NCBI RefSeq assembly: GCF_001941845.1
Contig: NZ_CP018870.1
Span: 4,656,001-4,720,000 of the forward strand
DNA length: 64,000 nucleotides
Origin: Streptomyces sp. TN58
GTDB taxonomy: Bacteria > Actinomycetota > Actinomycetes > Streptomycetales > Streptomycetaceae
Direction: 5' to 3'
The translations under genes were made by a program, and so were the position numbers. This document shows positions 6,700-16,291 of the stretch, piece by piece (position 1 is the first letter of the stretch; each line of letters begins with the position of its first letter). Below the pieces are notes generated by a model. That model was not told the origin of the DNA and made no database searches. It saw only the letters and a program-made list of their open reading frames with translations.

Positions 6700-9563
6700 G
6701 CGGGAACGCACCGGTCGACCCGGCCGAGATACCGGTCTTCACCGGCAACCTGGCCGTACTGGACGAAAAGGTCAAGCTGATCTCGTCCGGCGGGGCCACG
6801 GTCTCGACGAAGGCCTCGGACGTCCACACGAGCTTCGGCGGGCTCCAGGCTTTCTACCAGGCACCCGAGGCCGACCAGCTCTTCGCGACGACGAAGCCCG
6901 TCTCGGACCTTGGACTGAAGCTCAGCTCCGACATGGGCACCATCGCCGGCGCGCTGGGTACGTACTCCCGCGACGCCGCGCCGATCGTCGAGAAGCTGAA
7001 GACTCTGAAGACGGAGGCGGAAGCGTTCCGTACGAAGGTCGCCGACGACGACAAGTGGCGTGAAGACGGCAGCCTGATCGACGAGAATCTCGATCGCCGG
7101 AACGAGATCGCCGAGGTGTGGGAGCAGTTCCTCGAGGTGGAACGGGCCGCCCACGCGAAAATCGTCGCGCTGGTGGGCGGCAAGCCGCTGCGCGTGAACG
7201 ACGGCTCCAACGCCCCGGACATGTACGGCTACGACGCCGAGGCGATGAAGCAGTCCAAGTCCCTGCCGTGGGGCGACGCGGTCGAGGAGTCCATCCCGGC
7301 GTGGCAGGTGTGGGAGCACGCCTGGGAGTACGGCAAGGGGTTCTTCGTCGACGGCGTGTGGGGGACTCTCAAGGGCTTGGGCGGCCTGGTCGGTTTGCAG
7401 GGTTGGGACACGTTCAAGCAGTCGTGGGCGGGCCTGGCGAAGCTTGGGACGGGCCTGTCGATCGCCATGATCCCCGGCGTGGGTGCGCTGTACATGGCAG
7501 TGCCGGACGACAAGCTTCCCGCCTACCTGCGTGAGTCGCGCACCGCGATGAAGGAGACGGGCAAGGCACTTCTCGCATGGGACCAGTGGGGCTCCAACCC
7601 CGGCCGCGCGGCCGGCGCGGTCACCTTCAACGTGATCACCACGGTCTGCACGGGTGGTGCGGGTGGCGCGGTCTCGGGCGCGGGCAAGGCGGGCGCCGTG
7701 GCGAAGGCGCTGTCGGTCGCGGGCAAGGCCGGTCGGATCGTCGACCCGATGACGTACGTCTTCAAGGGCGCGGGCGCGGGCATCTCGAAGATCGGCGACG
7801 TGATGGCCGGCCTGAAGGGCATGGGGAAGATCGAGGTCCCGAACATCAACCTCGACGGCGCGGTCGCCCTACCCGACGGCGCCGTGATGCTGCCCGACGG
7901 CGCGATCCACCTCCCGCCGGGCTCGGCCGTCCCGGACGGCGCGATCAAACTCTCCGACGGCAACATCAAGCTTCCGGAGAACACCACGACGTTCCCGCCC
8001 GGAACGGTAAAACTGCCGACGCCCGACGGCACCTCGCGGTTCATGGACCTCGACGGCAACATCTACAAGGCCGACGGCAGCCTCGACCAGAGCGGCACGG
8101 CCGCCCCGAAGGAACCCTCCCCGGAGACGGGCGCAGGCGTACCGCGCACCGAGGCCCCCAAGGTCGACACCCCCTCCACCGCCAGGGTCCCGGAACTGGA
8201 ACTCGCCGGCGTCGGCGGCCGCGGCGGCGACAACGGCATCAACCTCGGCAGCAACATCTCCGACCCCGTCCACGCCATGGACAACGGCGCCCACGGCCCG
8301 CGCGGCATCGACAACACCCCGGGCGGCCACGCCCCGGAGAACGTGCCCCGGGGCGACCTGAACAACCCCGGCGGCGCCCCCCGCCCGGACCCCCCGAGCA
8401 CCGCCGGCACCCACCATGACGGACCGGGCGGTGGCAGTCGAGACGACGGCCCGGGTGCGGGCGGTAGCCACCACGACCCCGCGTCCAGGGGCGGGCACCA
8501 CCCGCAGACGCCGGGCACCGGAAGCTTGGGCGACCTCGGGAACACTGCGGACGACGTGGCCGCGCCTACCCCGGGCACGGGTGCCACGGACAATGCGGCA
8601 ACATCGGCTCCCGCCACCACGCGCCAGCCGGTGCCACGGCCCAGCTTCATGCTCCACGGCAGTAATCCTTACGGCCGTCCCGGGCGTCTCACCGTAGATC
8701 AGATCGAGGAAATTCAGGTCTATCGGGCCAACGAAGAGCCCGGGTATTTTGATTCCTACTACAAAGAAAACGGAAACCGAAAAAGACTCAAGTACAAGGA
8801 CGAGAGTAAGCTCACGCCGCCCCAGCTCACCAGGGAAAGTGAAAACCATCCGTGGATCAGGGCCAAGGATGCCCCCGACCCGCCTACGCCCCACTATCTT
8901 GACCCCGATCTCATCCACAGGGATGCCGGAACGGTTACCGATTCGGCACGCCTGGACAGGCTCAAGGTCGCCACTAAGGACCGATACTTCACCATCGAGT
9001 GGGACACTCTCGCCGAAAGACTGAAGAAGGAAGCGGAGGCCACCCACAAGATAACCGGAACCGATGAAACTCTCGGCCTGTGGGCGGAGAGCCGCGGCGT
9101 GTACCGGGAGTCCCACACGCAGATGATCAAGGAAACCGAGCGCTACGGCGAGTTCGTGGCGGAGTACCACTACATCGCGGAGAATCACCCCGGTTCCGTG
9201 AAGCAGACCCTGCATGGGCCGAAGAATGGCAACGACCAGTTCGACCAGGTGTGGCTCACGCCAGACGGCAGGTACATCGTCATAGAGGCAAAGAGCAGTA
9301 TCAAAACGAAACTCGGAGGCCGAAACTTGCTCAGTGGACGCAGGGTTTCCCAGGGGTCGCAGGAATATTTTTTCGACATCATTAGGGAAATGACAGATCG
9401 AGGCAAGAAGATCAAGAGCGAGGGTGATCTCGCAGAGGCCCTTAAGACAGCCCTCAAACAGGGGAAGCTGGATTATGTGGTCGTCAAGGGCGACAGCAAT
9501 GCGCCTGCGTACAATGGCCACCACTACCAGCGATTCGACCTCAGCAAGAGGAGCCTCCCGTGA
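6696..9563 (+). CDS. Polymorphic toxin with C-terminal PD-(D/E)XK nuclease
   Basis: The 955-residue protein starts at the GTG coupled to DUF6507. Residues 1-150 are helical and Esx/LXG-like. Residues 225-355 are Gly/Ala-rich and hydrophobic with a possible membrane-crossing role. Residues 385-440 repeat LPDGA-type units, and 462-650 form a disordered Pro/Gly/His/Asp linker. The tip (about 653-955) is charged and ends in a nuclease core: Asp850 in NDQFDQVWL, then Glu864 and Lys866 in IVIEAKSS, the D-x13-E-x-K spacing of restriction-endonuclease-fold toxins. The tip is visibly less G+C-rich than the stalk, as in toxins that exchange tips by recombination. The Imm49-type gene overlaps its stop codon. 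DNA cleavage in a competitor is the expected action. Confidence 0.88.
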   Translation: MSGNAPVDPAEIPVFTGNLAVLDEKVKLISSGGATVSTKASDVHTSFGGLQAFYQAPEADQLFATTKPVSDLGLKLSSDMGTIAGALGTYSRDAAPIVEKLKTLKTEAEAFRTKVADDDKWREDGSLIDENLDRRNEIAEVWEQFLEVERAAHAKIVALVGGKPLRVNDGSNAPDMYGYDAEAMKQSKSLPWGDAVEESIPAWQVWEHAWEYGKGFFVDGVWGTLKGLGGLVGLQGWDTFKQSWAGLAKLGTGLSIAMIPGVGALYMAVPDDKLPAYLRESRTAMKETGKALLAWDQWGSNPGRAAGAVTFNVITTVCTGGAGGAVSGAGKAGAVAKALSVAGKAGRIVDPMTYVFKGAGAGISKIGDVMAGLKGMGKIEVPNINLDGAVALPDGAVMLPDGAIHLPPGSAVPDGAIKLSDGNIKLPENTTTFPPGTVKLPTPDGTSRFMDLDGNIYKADGSLDQSGTAAPKEPSPETGAGVPRTEAPKVDTPSTARVPELELAGVGGRGGDNGINLGSNISDPVHAMDNGAHGPRGIDNTPGGHAPENVPRGDLNNPGGAPRPDPPSTAGTHHDGPGGGSRDDGPGAGGSHHDPASRGGHHPQTPGTGSLGDLGNTADDVAAPTPGTGATDNAATSAPATTRQPVPRPSFMLHGSNPYGRPGRLTVDQIEEIQVYRANEEPGYFDSYYKENGNRKRLKYKDESKLTPPQLTRESENHPWIRAKDAPDPPTPHYLDPDLIHRDAGTVTDSARLDRLKVATKDRYFTIEWDTLAERLKKEAEATHKITGTDETLGLWAESRGVYRESHTQMIKETERYGEFVAEYHYIAENHPGSVKQTLHGPKNGNDQFDQVWLTPDGRYIVIEAKSSIKTKLGGRNLLSGRRVSQGSQEYFFDIIREMTDRGKKIKSEGDLAEALKTALKQGKLDYVVVKGDSNAPAYNGHHYQRFDLSKRSLP

Positions 9564-10414
9564 CCGTCACTGTGAGTCGGCATTTCACCCCAGGTGCCAC
9601 AGAAGAGGAGTGGGCTGAGCGTCTCTGGGTGAGTCTGGCTCGGGACATCGACGAGCTGGAGGAGTACCCGAATTCACTCCCCATGGTGTTCAACGACGCG
9701 CTCCTGCACCTCGGGGCGCGCTGCACCGTGGATCCGAGCGCGGAGCGGCTGGAGACATGGGAGGCCCTGGTCAACACGCTGCAGCTAGGGTCGGCCGTAT
9801 TCGCCACCGTGTGCGCGGACGAAGGCACCGTGGAGTGTCGGATCAACCGTGAGATGCGCACCCTGCCGGCCGAAGGCCCGGCAAGCTTCGCCGACCTCGG
9901 CACGTGGCTGACCACCTTCTGGATCGCCATGGTGTGCCGCGATCGGGAACGGCTGAACGCACTTGCGGAGGTTCCACTCAACCGCATCGCATCCAGCGGC
10001 TACGACATCTTCGTCTGGCATTGGGTGGACGCCCTCCAGACCTACTGGCTTCAGGGCCCCGACTTGGTGGAGAAGCTCACCCTCGCCGTCGAGATGTCAC
10101 AGCCCGGCGCCGCCACCCTCACCCCGCACGGCCTGCTCCAGACTGTGCTGTCACCGCCCATCAACCTCTTCTACCTGCTGATTACCAACAACCCCGACGG
10201 CTTCAACGAGTTCCTCGTACAGGCACTCGAACTCCACAAGGCCTACTGGACCGTCGACGAAAAGCGAGCAGAGAAGCCCGACGGACATCTCGCTCTGGCC
10301 CCTCTGGCCCTCGCCTGCCACGCACGCGACGGCGGAATTCCCATCAACGTGGAGTCGGGATACCTTCCCCATCATCTCCTCACCCGCGACTGGGTGGGCG
10401 AGTTCCCGACGTAA
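9560..10414 (+). CDS. Imm49-family immunity protein
   Basis: The GTG overlaps the toxin TGA (GTGA), giving 284 residues. The all-helical sequence carries the Imm49 landmarks: an N-terminal SRHFTPG, a middle TFWIAMVCRDRERLNALAEVP, WHWVDALQTYWLQG, and a C-terminal NVESGYLPHHLLTRDW ending GEFPT. Imm49 proteins are cytoplasmic immunity factors for bacterial polymorphic toxins and should bind the nuclease tip made by the preceding gene. Gene order, coupling and family agree, although the specific pairing has not been shown. Confidence 0.85.
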   Translation: MTVTVSRHFTPGATEEEWAERLWVSLARDIDELEEYPNSLPMVFNDALLHLGARCTVDPSAERLETWEALVNTLQLGSAVFATVCADEGTVECRINREMRTLPAEGPASFADLGTWLTTFWIAMVCRDRERLNALAEVPLNRIASSGYDIFVWHWVDALQTYWLQGPDLVEKLTLAVEMSQPGAATLTPHGLLQTVLSPPINLFYLLITNNPDGFNEFLVQALELHKAYWTVDEKRAEKPDGHLALAPLALACHARDGGIPINVESGYLPHHLLTRDWVGEFPT

Positions 10415-11078
10415 CCAGATCCAGGAAGCTCGGACGGACAACGGAGCGTCGTCCGCGGTGCTTCTACGGACGCCGATCCACCGGAAGACGGCCCGCCTCG
10501 ACGTGCGGGAGCGGGCCTCGGCGGCGTGCTGGACGAGGAGGTCCGCTCCTGAGCGGAGGTCCCCCTCGGAGGTTCTGGGCCAGCAGGACGGTGTGAGCCG
10601 GCACGTGCTGCGTGGTGGGTCGTCGACCTGATCTCTCGCGTAGGGCGCAAGGCCACGTCACGGTCTCAGCCATGCAGGTGGGTTCGACTGCCTTTGCCGC
10701 CGCCTCCGTCACCGAGAGGTCGATCGGGGCGCCTGATGCCGAGCGGCAGACACCACACGGGCTTGATGCAGACCGTACTGACTCCACCGCGCCCTGGGGC
10801 AGGCTCTGAAACTCCACCCCGGCCTCGGCATCGTGGAACTCGACAGGAACGAGTACGCCGCCCTTCAGCAGATCCAAAGCCAAGGGAGATATCACCCTTC
10901 GCTGGGAGCCGACGGACCGACTCCCGGAGACGGAAGAGTCCGTCAAGGCCGCCGGCCTGGTCCCGCTGGACGAGATCGCCACGGCCGAACTCGTCGGCGA
11001 CGCGATGGGTCGGCATCCCGATAGCTGGCCCCGGGCCGCGTGGGGGCAACCTCGAACCAGCCGTCCGTGACGCGGTGA
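10415..11078. other. Decayed region without an intact gene
   Basis: About 660 bp after the immunity gene hold only short frames interrupted by stops. One plus frame running through 10890-11060 reads like real protein (DITLRWEPTDRL, then GLVPLDEIATAELVGDAMG) but has no start, and a different frame carries GIVELDRNEYAALQ just before it. This suggests a gene with frameshifts. I cannot name its family. No tRNA, insertion sequence or repeat was seen. Confidence 0.4.
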
Positions 11079-11207
11079 AGGGCATTTCCGGCGGCTTACG
11101 TCAGAAGGGTCGAGGCCGGCAAGGACGTGACCTTCGTCATCCGGCTCGATGACGGGACGCTGGTCGTTCCCCAGGGCTCCAAGACCGATCCGAAGGACAT
11201 GCTGTGA
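11079..11207 (+). pseudogene. 3' remnant of a gene coupled to 11204
   Basis: From the TGA at 11076-11078 a plus frame stays open and encodes VTFVIRLDDGTLVVPQGS before stopping at 11205-11207. That stop overlaps the GTG of the next gene as GTGA, the same junction as in the intact toxin-immunity pair upstream. It has no start codon of its own, so I read it as the tail of a broken gene, possibly another toxin tip. Confidence 0.4.
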
Positions 11208-12193
11208 TCACCACGGACCCTGTAGGCGAATGGTTCTGGGAGACGACGATTGCCGTCCCCGGACAGCAGGGTGCGCGCCAGGCGCTCCACCTCTTCGACC
11301 GAGTCCATTCTCTCGGTTCCGACCTCGGTATCGTCGATGGCTGGGGACACGGGGGTGTCAAGGTCGTCACGCTGGCGGCGCCGCGGGAGACGCGGTACGA
11401 GTGGGAGGGAAACGGGCGCCTCGACGGCGCGGTGGAGGAGAGCCGGGCCTGGTTCGACCATGACACGACCCTGCACATGTGGAGTGTGCTGCCCGGCGAA
11501 TGGCTGGACGCCGACGGCGGTGCGCATCGCTCCGAACGCTTCTTCGCGTTGCGGCTGCTCCTCTGGCCCGGCGGGCACACCGTCGTGTCGCTCGCGGCGT
11601 ACTCCGACGCCTGGATGACCCTGGACCTGAGGGAACGCCCCCAGCCCGAGGTCGCCGCGGCGAACGCGCCACGTCTGGCTGCCCTGTTGAGTGCCGTCTC
11701 CGACCTGCTGGGAGCCGAAGTCGATCCCGGGGATTCCACCTACTACGGCAGGCCCACGGCGTCCGGCTTCGAGGACCTCTCGGAGGAGGGCACTGACTAC
11801 ACAGACCCGTGGAGCACCTTCGCCGTACCGGCCAGGTGGCAGCGCATGCTGCACCTCCTGCCGAAGGGTTGTCAGGAGCAGTCCTACGAGGCGTTCACCG
11901 AAGGCCCGGTCAAGTACACCGAGGTGCGCCGGAGCGGTGGCACCGTGGGCTGGCTCTGGGCGGGCAAGGACGGCAGTTCTGCGGGATACGAGCCGCGCAC
12001 CGCGGCCGGGGAGATCGCCTTCACCGCCGGTGTACCCCTGCTCCTGGCCTTCGCCGAGGCGTGTCGAGCCGGATCGGCCGCACTCGACGCTCTCGCAGCG
12101 GCGGCACGGTCGGAGTCCGGACCATCGGGGTCCGAGACCGAGATCCGTGACGTGCCCTCGCTCGACGCCCTGCAGGAGTGGGCGGGCAGCTGA
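11204..12193 (+). CDS. Uncharacterised protein, possible orphan immunity factor
   Basis: The 329-residue cytoplasmic protein begins MITTDPVGEWFWETTIAVPG, has no signal peptide or membrane segment, and is rich in Trp and Asp. Two lobes are visible, about 1-160 and 180-329, the second with WLWAGKDGSSAGYEP. I recognise no family. Its GTG overlaps the stop of a truncated upstream frame (GTGA), and it lies 800 bp after an intact toxin-immunity pair. Retained immunity genes next to decayed toxins commonly look like this. A convergent TetR gene follows after a hairpin. Confidence 0.65.
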   Translation: MITTDPVGEWFWETTIAVPGQQGARQALHLFDRVHSLGSDLGIVDGWGHGGVKVVTLAAPRETRYEWEGNGRLDGAVEESRAWFDHDTTLHMWSVLPGEWLDADGGAHRSERFFALRLLLWPGGHTVVSLAAYSDAWMTLDLRERPQPEVAAANAPRLAALLSAVSDLLGAEVDPGDSTYYGRPTASGFEDLSEEGTDYTDPWSTFAVPARWQRMLHLLPKGCQEQSYEAFTEGPVKYTEVRRSGGTVGWLWAGKDGSSAGYEPRTAAGEIAFTAGVPLLLAFAEACRAGSAALDALAAAARSESGPSGSETEIRDVPSLDALQEWAGS

Positions 12194-12301
12194 ACCCCGT
12201 GCCTGTTCTGTGGGCGGCGCGGCAGTCCGTGCGGGTGACGGGCGCGGCCCCGTCTGACGCATGTCCTCTCTGCAGTCGGCCGGCCGCCGTCGCCCTGCTC
12301 A

Positions 12302-12352
12302 GGCCGGTCCCGGACCCCGGGCGGGCATCGCCCTGCCGGTGCGGGACCGGCC
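12302..12352. terminator. Hairpin between convergent genes
   Basis: GGCCGGTCCCG at 12302-12312 pairs perfectly with CGGGACCGGCC at 12342-12352. The loop contains an inner GGGC/GCCC pair. It separates the plus-strand gene ending at 12193 from the minus-strand TetR gene ending at 12360 and can serve both. Confidence 0.6.
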
Positions 12353-12359
12353 GGCGGCG

Positions 12360-12941
12360 CTACGGCTCCTCGTGGTGCGCCTGCGTGATGAGGTCCGTGG
12401 CGACCTTCAGGGCGGCCAGGCGGGTTTCCTCCGGGTCGCCCTCGACGTGCTGGAGGAACATCATCCCGGCGTGCAGCGTGAACAGGGCGCTGACGCAGCG
12501 CACCTGGTCCGTCAGCGGGCCTTCGTCCGTGCGCAGCAGCTCCACCAGCCGGAACAGGCGCTTCTTGACCGTCTCGCCGATGCTCAGCTCGCGCGTCGTC
12601 GCCTGGTTCTCCTGCATGAAGCGGTACAGCGCCGCGCCCGCCGCCATCGCCTCGCTGTAGCGGCGCAGCACCTCGCGCTTGGTCTCCAGGGTGCGCGGCT
12701 GCTGCTCCGCCCACTTGATCAGCTCGTCGATGGGACGTGTGACGTCCTCGAAGAGGCTGATGATGATGTCTTCCTTGGTCTTGAAGTGGTAGTACAGCGC
12801 CGCCTTCGTGACCTCCAGCCGCTCCGCGATCTCGCGCAGCGACGTCTTCTCGTAGCCCTGCTCGACGAAGAGCTCCAGCGCGACGTCCTGGATGCGCTGG
12901 CGCGTGTCGCCACGACGGCGCTGCGGACTGCTGCTGGACAT
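12360..12941 (-). CDS. TetR-family repressor of the adjacent efflux pump
   Basis: The 193-residue product starts at ATG 12941, which is preceded by AGGAGAG. It has a clear TetR helix-turn-helix at about residues 12-58 (QDVALELFVEQGYEKTSLRE, then LEVTKAALYYHFKTKEDI) and a C-terminal helical domain of the AcrR/QacR type. It is divergent from a DHA2-type drug transporter at 13067, and two matching inverted repeats lie between them. It therefore probably represses the pump and itself, and is released by an exported compound. An in-frame upstream extension to 13115 has no ribosome site and would cross the operators. Confidence 0.92.
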   Translation of the reverse strand: MSSSSPQRRRGDTRQRIQDVALELFVEQGYEKTSLREIAERLEVTKAALYYHFKTKEDIIISLFEDVTRPIDELIKWAEQQPRTLETKREVLRRYSEAMAAGAALYRFMQENQATTRELSIGETVKKRLFRLVELLRTDEGPLTDQVRCVSALFTLHAGMMFLQHVEGDPEETRLAALKVATDLITQAHHEEP

Positions 12942-12943
12942 GA

Positions 12944-14695
<1,752 letters not shown>

Positions 14696-14715
14696 CCGGC
14701 GCACACAGCCCGATC

Positions 14716-14760
14716 CCGGCCCCGGCGGACGAACGCGTCCGCCGGGGCCGGCGCGTTTTC
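14716..14760 (+). terminator. Terminator after the efflux gene
   Basis: Bases 14716-14731 and 14736-14751 form a perfect 16-bp GC-rich stem around the loop AACG, followed by CGCGTTTTC. It lies 20 bp after the transporter stop codon. Confidence 0.85.
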
Positions 14761-14936
14761 GCCGCTGCCCGCCCGGGCAGGAACCCCGGGCGATCGAGGA
14801 CCGAAGTCCCATCAGCCCCATCGGTCCTGTCAGTCCCATTACGCGGAATATATGGGTGATTTGACTGGAACTCCTCTGAGGCGGTGAACGTCCTGGTCCA
14901 CAGAACGCTCGCGCAGCGGATGGGGAGGGACGGTTC

Positions 14937-15779
14937 ATGGGCTTCACGACGCACACGGACAACAACGGCGTCCGGACCGGTGCGGCCATCGTCGCGTCGG
15001 CCGTCGCCGTCGCGGCGACGGTCTGGGGAGTGGCGACCCTCGTGCACCCGGGCAGCGCAGGCGCCGCCTCCCGCCCCACCGTGTCCCAGCCGCACGGAGG
15101 CGACGACTCCGGCCACGGCCGAGCGGGCGGGCCGGGGCAGCAGCAGCCGCAGGCCGTACCCGAGGACATAGCCCACGCCTCGGAGAGCGGCGGGAACACC
15201 GTCAACATCACCATCGACGACGGCCCCGATCCCCGCTGGACTCCCAAGGTGCTCGACGTCCTGCGCGAGCACGGCGTCAAGGCGACCTTCTGCATGGTCG
15301 GCCCCCACGCCAAGGAGCATCCCGGCCTCGTCAGGAAGGTGGTCGCGGACGGCCACCGGCTCTGCGACCACACCATGGACCACGACACGGCCATGGACAA
15401 GAAGCCCGTCGACTACCAGGAACGGCAGATACTCGACGCCAAGAAGCTCATAGAGGAGGCCGCCGGCAACGGCGCGAAGGTCGAGTACTACCGCGCCCCC
15501 GGCGGTGCCTTCACCCCCGACAGCCGGCGCATCGCCGCCGCGAACGGCATGCGCCCGCTCGGCTGGAACGTCGACACCAAGGACTTCGAGAAGCCCGGTA
15601 CGGCCGCCATCGTCGCCGCCGTCAAGCGCGAGCTGGGCAACGGCCCGACGGTCCTCTTCCACGACGGCGGCGGCAACCGCGCCCAGACCGTCGAGGCCCT
15701 CGACCAGGTGCTGGCCTGGCTCGCGGACCAGGGCCGGCCGACCGGCTTCCCCGTCCGCACCGCCCCCGACGGCCCGTAA
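14937..15779 (+). CDS. Polysaccharide deacetylase (NodB domain), membrane-anchored or secreted
   Basis: This 280-residue protein has one N-terminal hydrophobic segment (about 15-37), a Gly/Gln/His-rich linker, and a NodB domain from about residue 87. All metal and catalytic motifs are present: TIDDGPD (Asp94/Asp95), DHTMDHD (His145, His149), RAPGG (186-190), GWNVDTKDF and LFHDGGG (His242). Carbohydrate esterase family 4 enzymes remove N-acetyl groups from peptidoglycan, chitin or similar polymers outside the cell. GGGAGG about eight bases before ATG 14937 supports the start. No other wall-modifying gene is directly linked to it. Confidence 0.92.
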   Translation: MGFTTHTDNNGVRTGAAIVASAVAVAATVWGVATLVHPGSAGAASRPTVSQPHGGDDSGHGRAGGPGQQQPQAVPEDIAHASESGGNTVNITIDDGPDPRWTPKVLDVLREHGVKATFCMVGPHAKEHPGLVRKVVADGHRLCDHTMDHDTAMDKKPVDYQERQILDAKKLIEEAAGNGAKVEYYRAPGGAFTPDSRRIAAANGMRPLGWNVDTKDFEKPGTAAIVAAVKRELGNGPTVLFHDGGGNRAQTVEALDQVLAWLADQGRPTGFPVRTAPDGP

Positions 15780-15907
15780 GCCGCCACCCCTTCCGCCATC
15801 CTTCCGCCGTCCCGCCCGCCGCCCCTCCCACACACCGCCCGCCCCTGACACGCCGTCCGCCGCGCGAACGGGTGAGGGTCTACGACGCGGACCCGCGCCC
15901 GTTGTTA

Positions 15908-15951
15908 CCTGGTCGGGCACGTACGCACATACGCACGTACGCCCGACCAGG
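15908..15951 (+). promoter_or_regulatory. Inverted repeat covering the ribosome site of 15961
   Basis: CCTGGTCGGGC at 15908-15918 is an exact complement of GCCCGACCAGG at 15941-15951. The 22-base loop itself repeats ACGTACGCA-type units. The right arm shares its last three bases with the Shine-Dalgarno AGGAGG (15949-15954) of the next gene. In RNA the hairpin could restrict ribosome access; in DNA it could be an operator. Confidence 0.65.
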
Positions 15952-15960
15952 AGGCTCCCC

Positions 15961-16290
15961 GTGGCCATCGCCCCCGCCAAACTGTCCGACCCCGTGGTCG
16001 GCGCCCTCGTCACCGCCGTCAACGCGCACGACAAGGACGCCTTCCTCAAGCTCCTGACCGCCGACGCGACCATGTCCGACGACGGAACCGACCGCGACCT
16101 CCACGAGTGGATCGACCGCGAGATCTTCGACTCCAGCGGCCACATGGACGTCCAGTCCGAGTCCGACGGCGGCCGCGCCCTCGTCGTCAACTACCGCAAC
16201 GACACCTGGGGCGAGATGCGCACCGCCTGGCGCTTCACCATCGCCCCCGGCGGCGGCCGCATCAGCCGCTTCGAAACCGGCCAGGCCTGA
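15961..16290 (+). CDS. NTF2-like (SnoaL-type) small protein
   Basis: The 109-residue protein has the NTF2 cone-barrel pattern: helices AKLSDPVVGALVTAVNAHDK and DAFLKLLTADATMSDDG, then strands ending RFTIAPGGGRISRFETGQA. No catalytic residues are diagnostic. The GTG at 15961 is set by AGGAGG at 15949-15954, which is partly enclosed in a strong inverted repeat. Expression is therefore likely to be controlled at initiation or by a bound protein. The stop codon is one base from the convergent serine hydrolase gene. Ligand and role are unknown. Confidence 0.8.
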   Translation: MAIAPAKLSDPVVGALVTAVNAHDKDAFLKLLTADATMSDDGTDRDLHEWIDREIFDSSGHMDVQSESDGGRALVVNYRNDTWGEMRTAWRFTIAPGGGRISRFETGQA

Positions 16291-16291
16291 C

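Noticed and set aside
10464..10982. 172-residue minus-strand frame in the decayed region
   Set aside because: It has no recognisable domain, and its composition is that of an antisense shadow. The plus strand carries the more protein-like fragments and a coupled junction.
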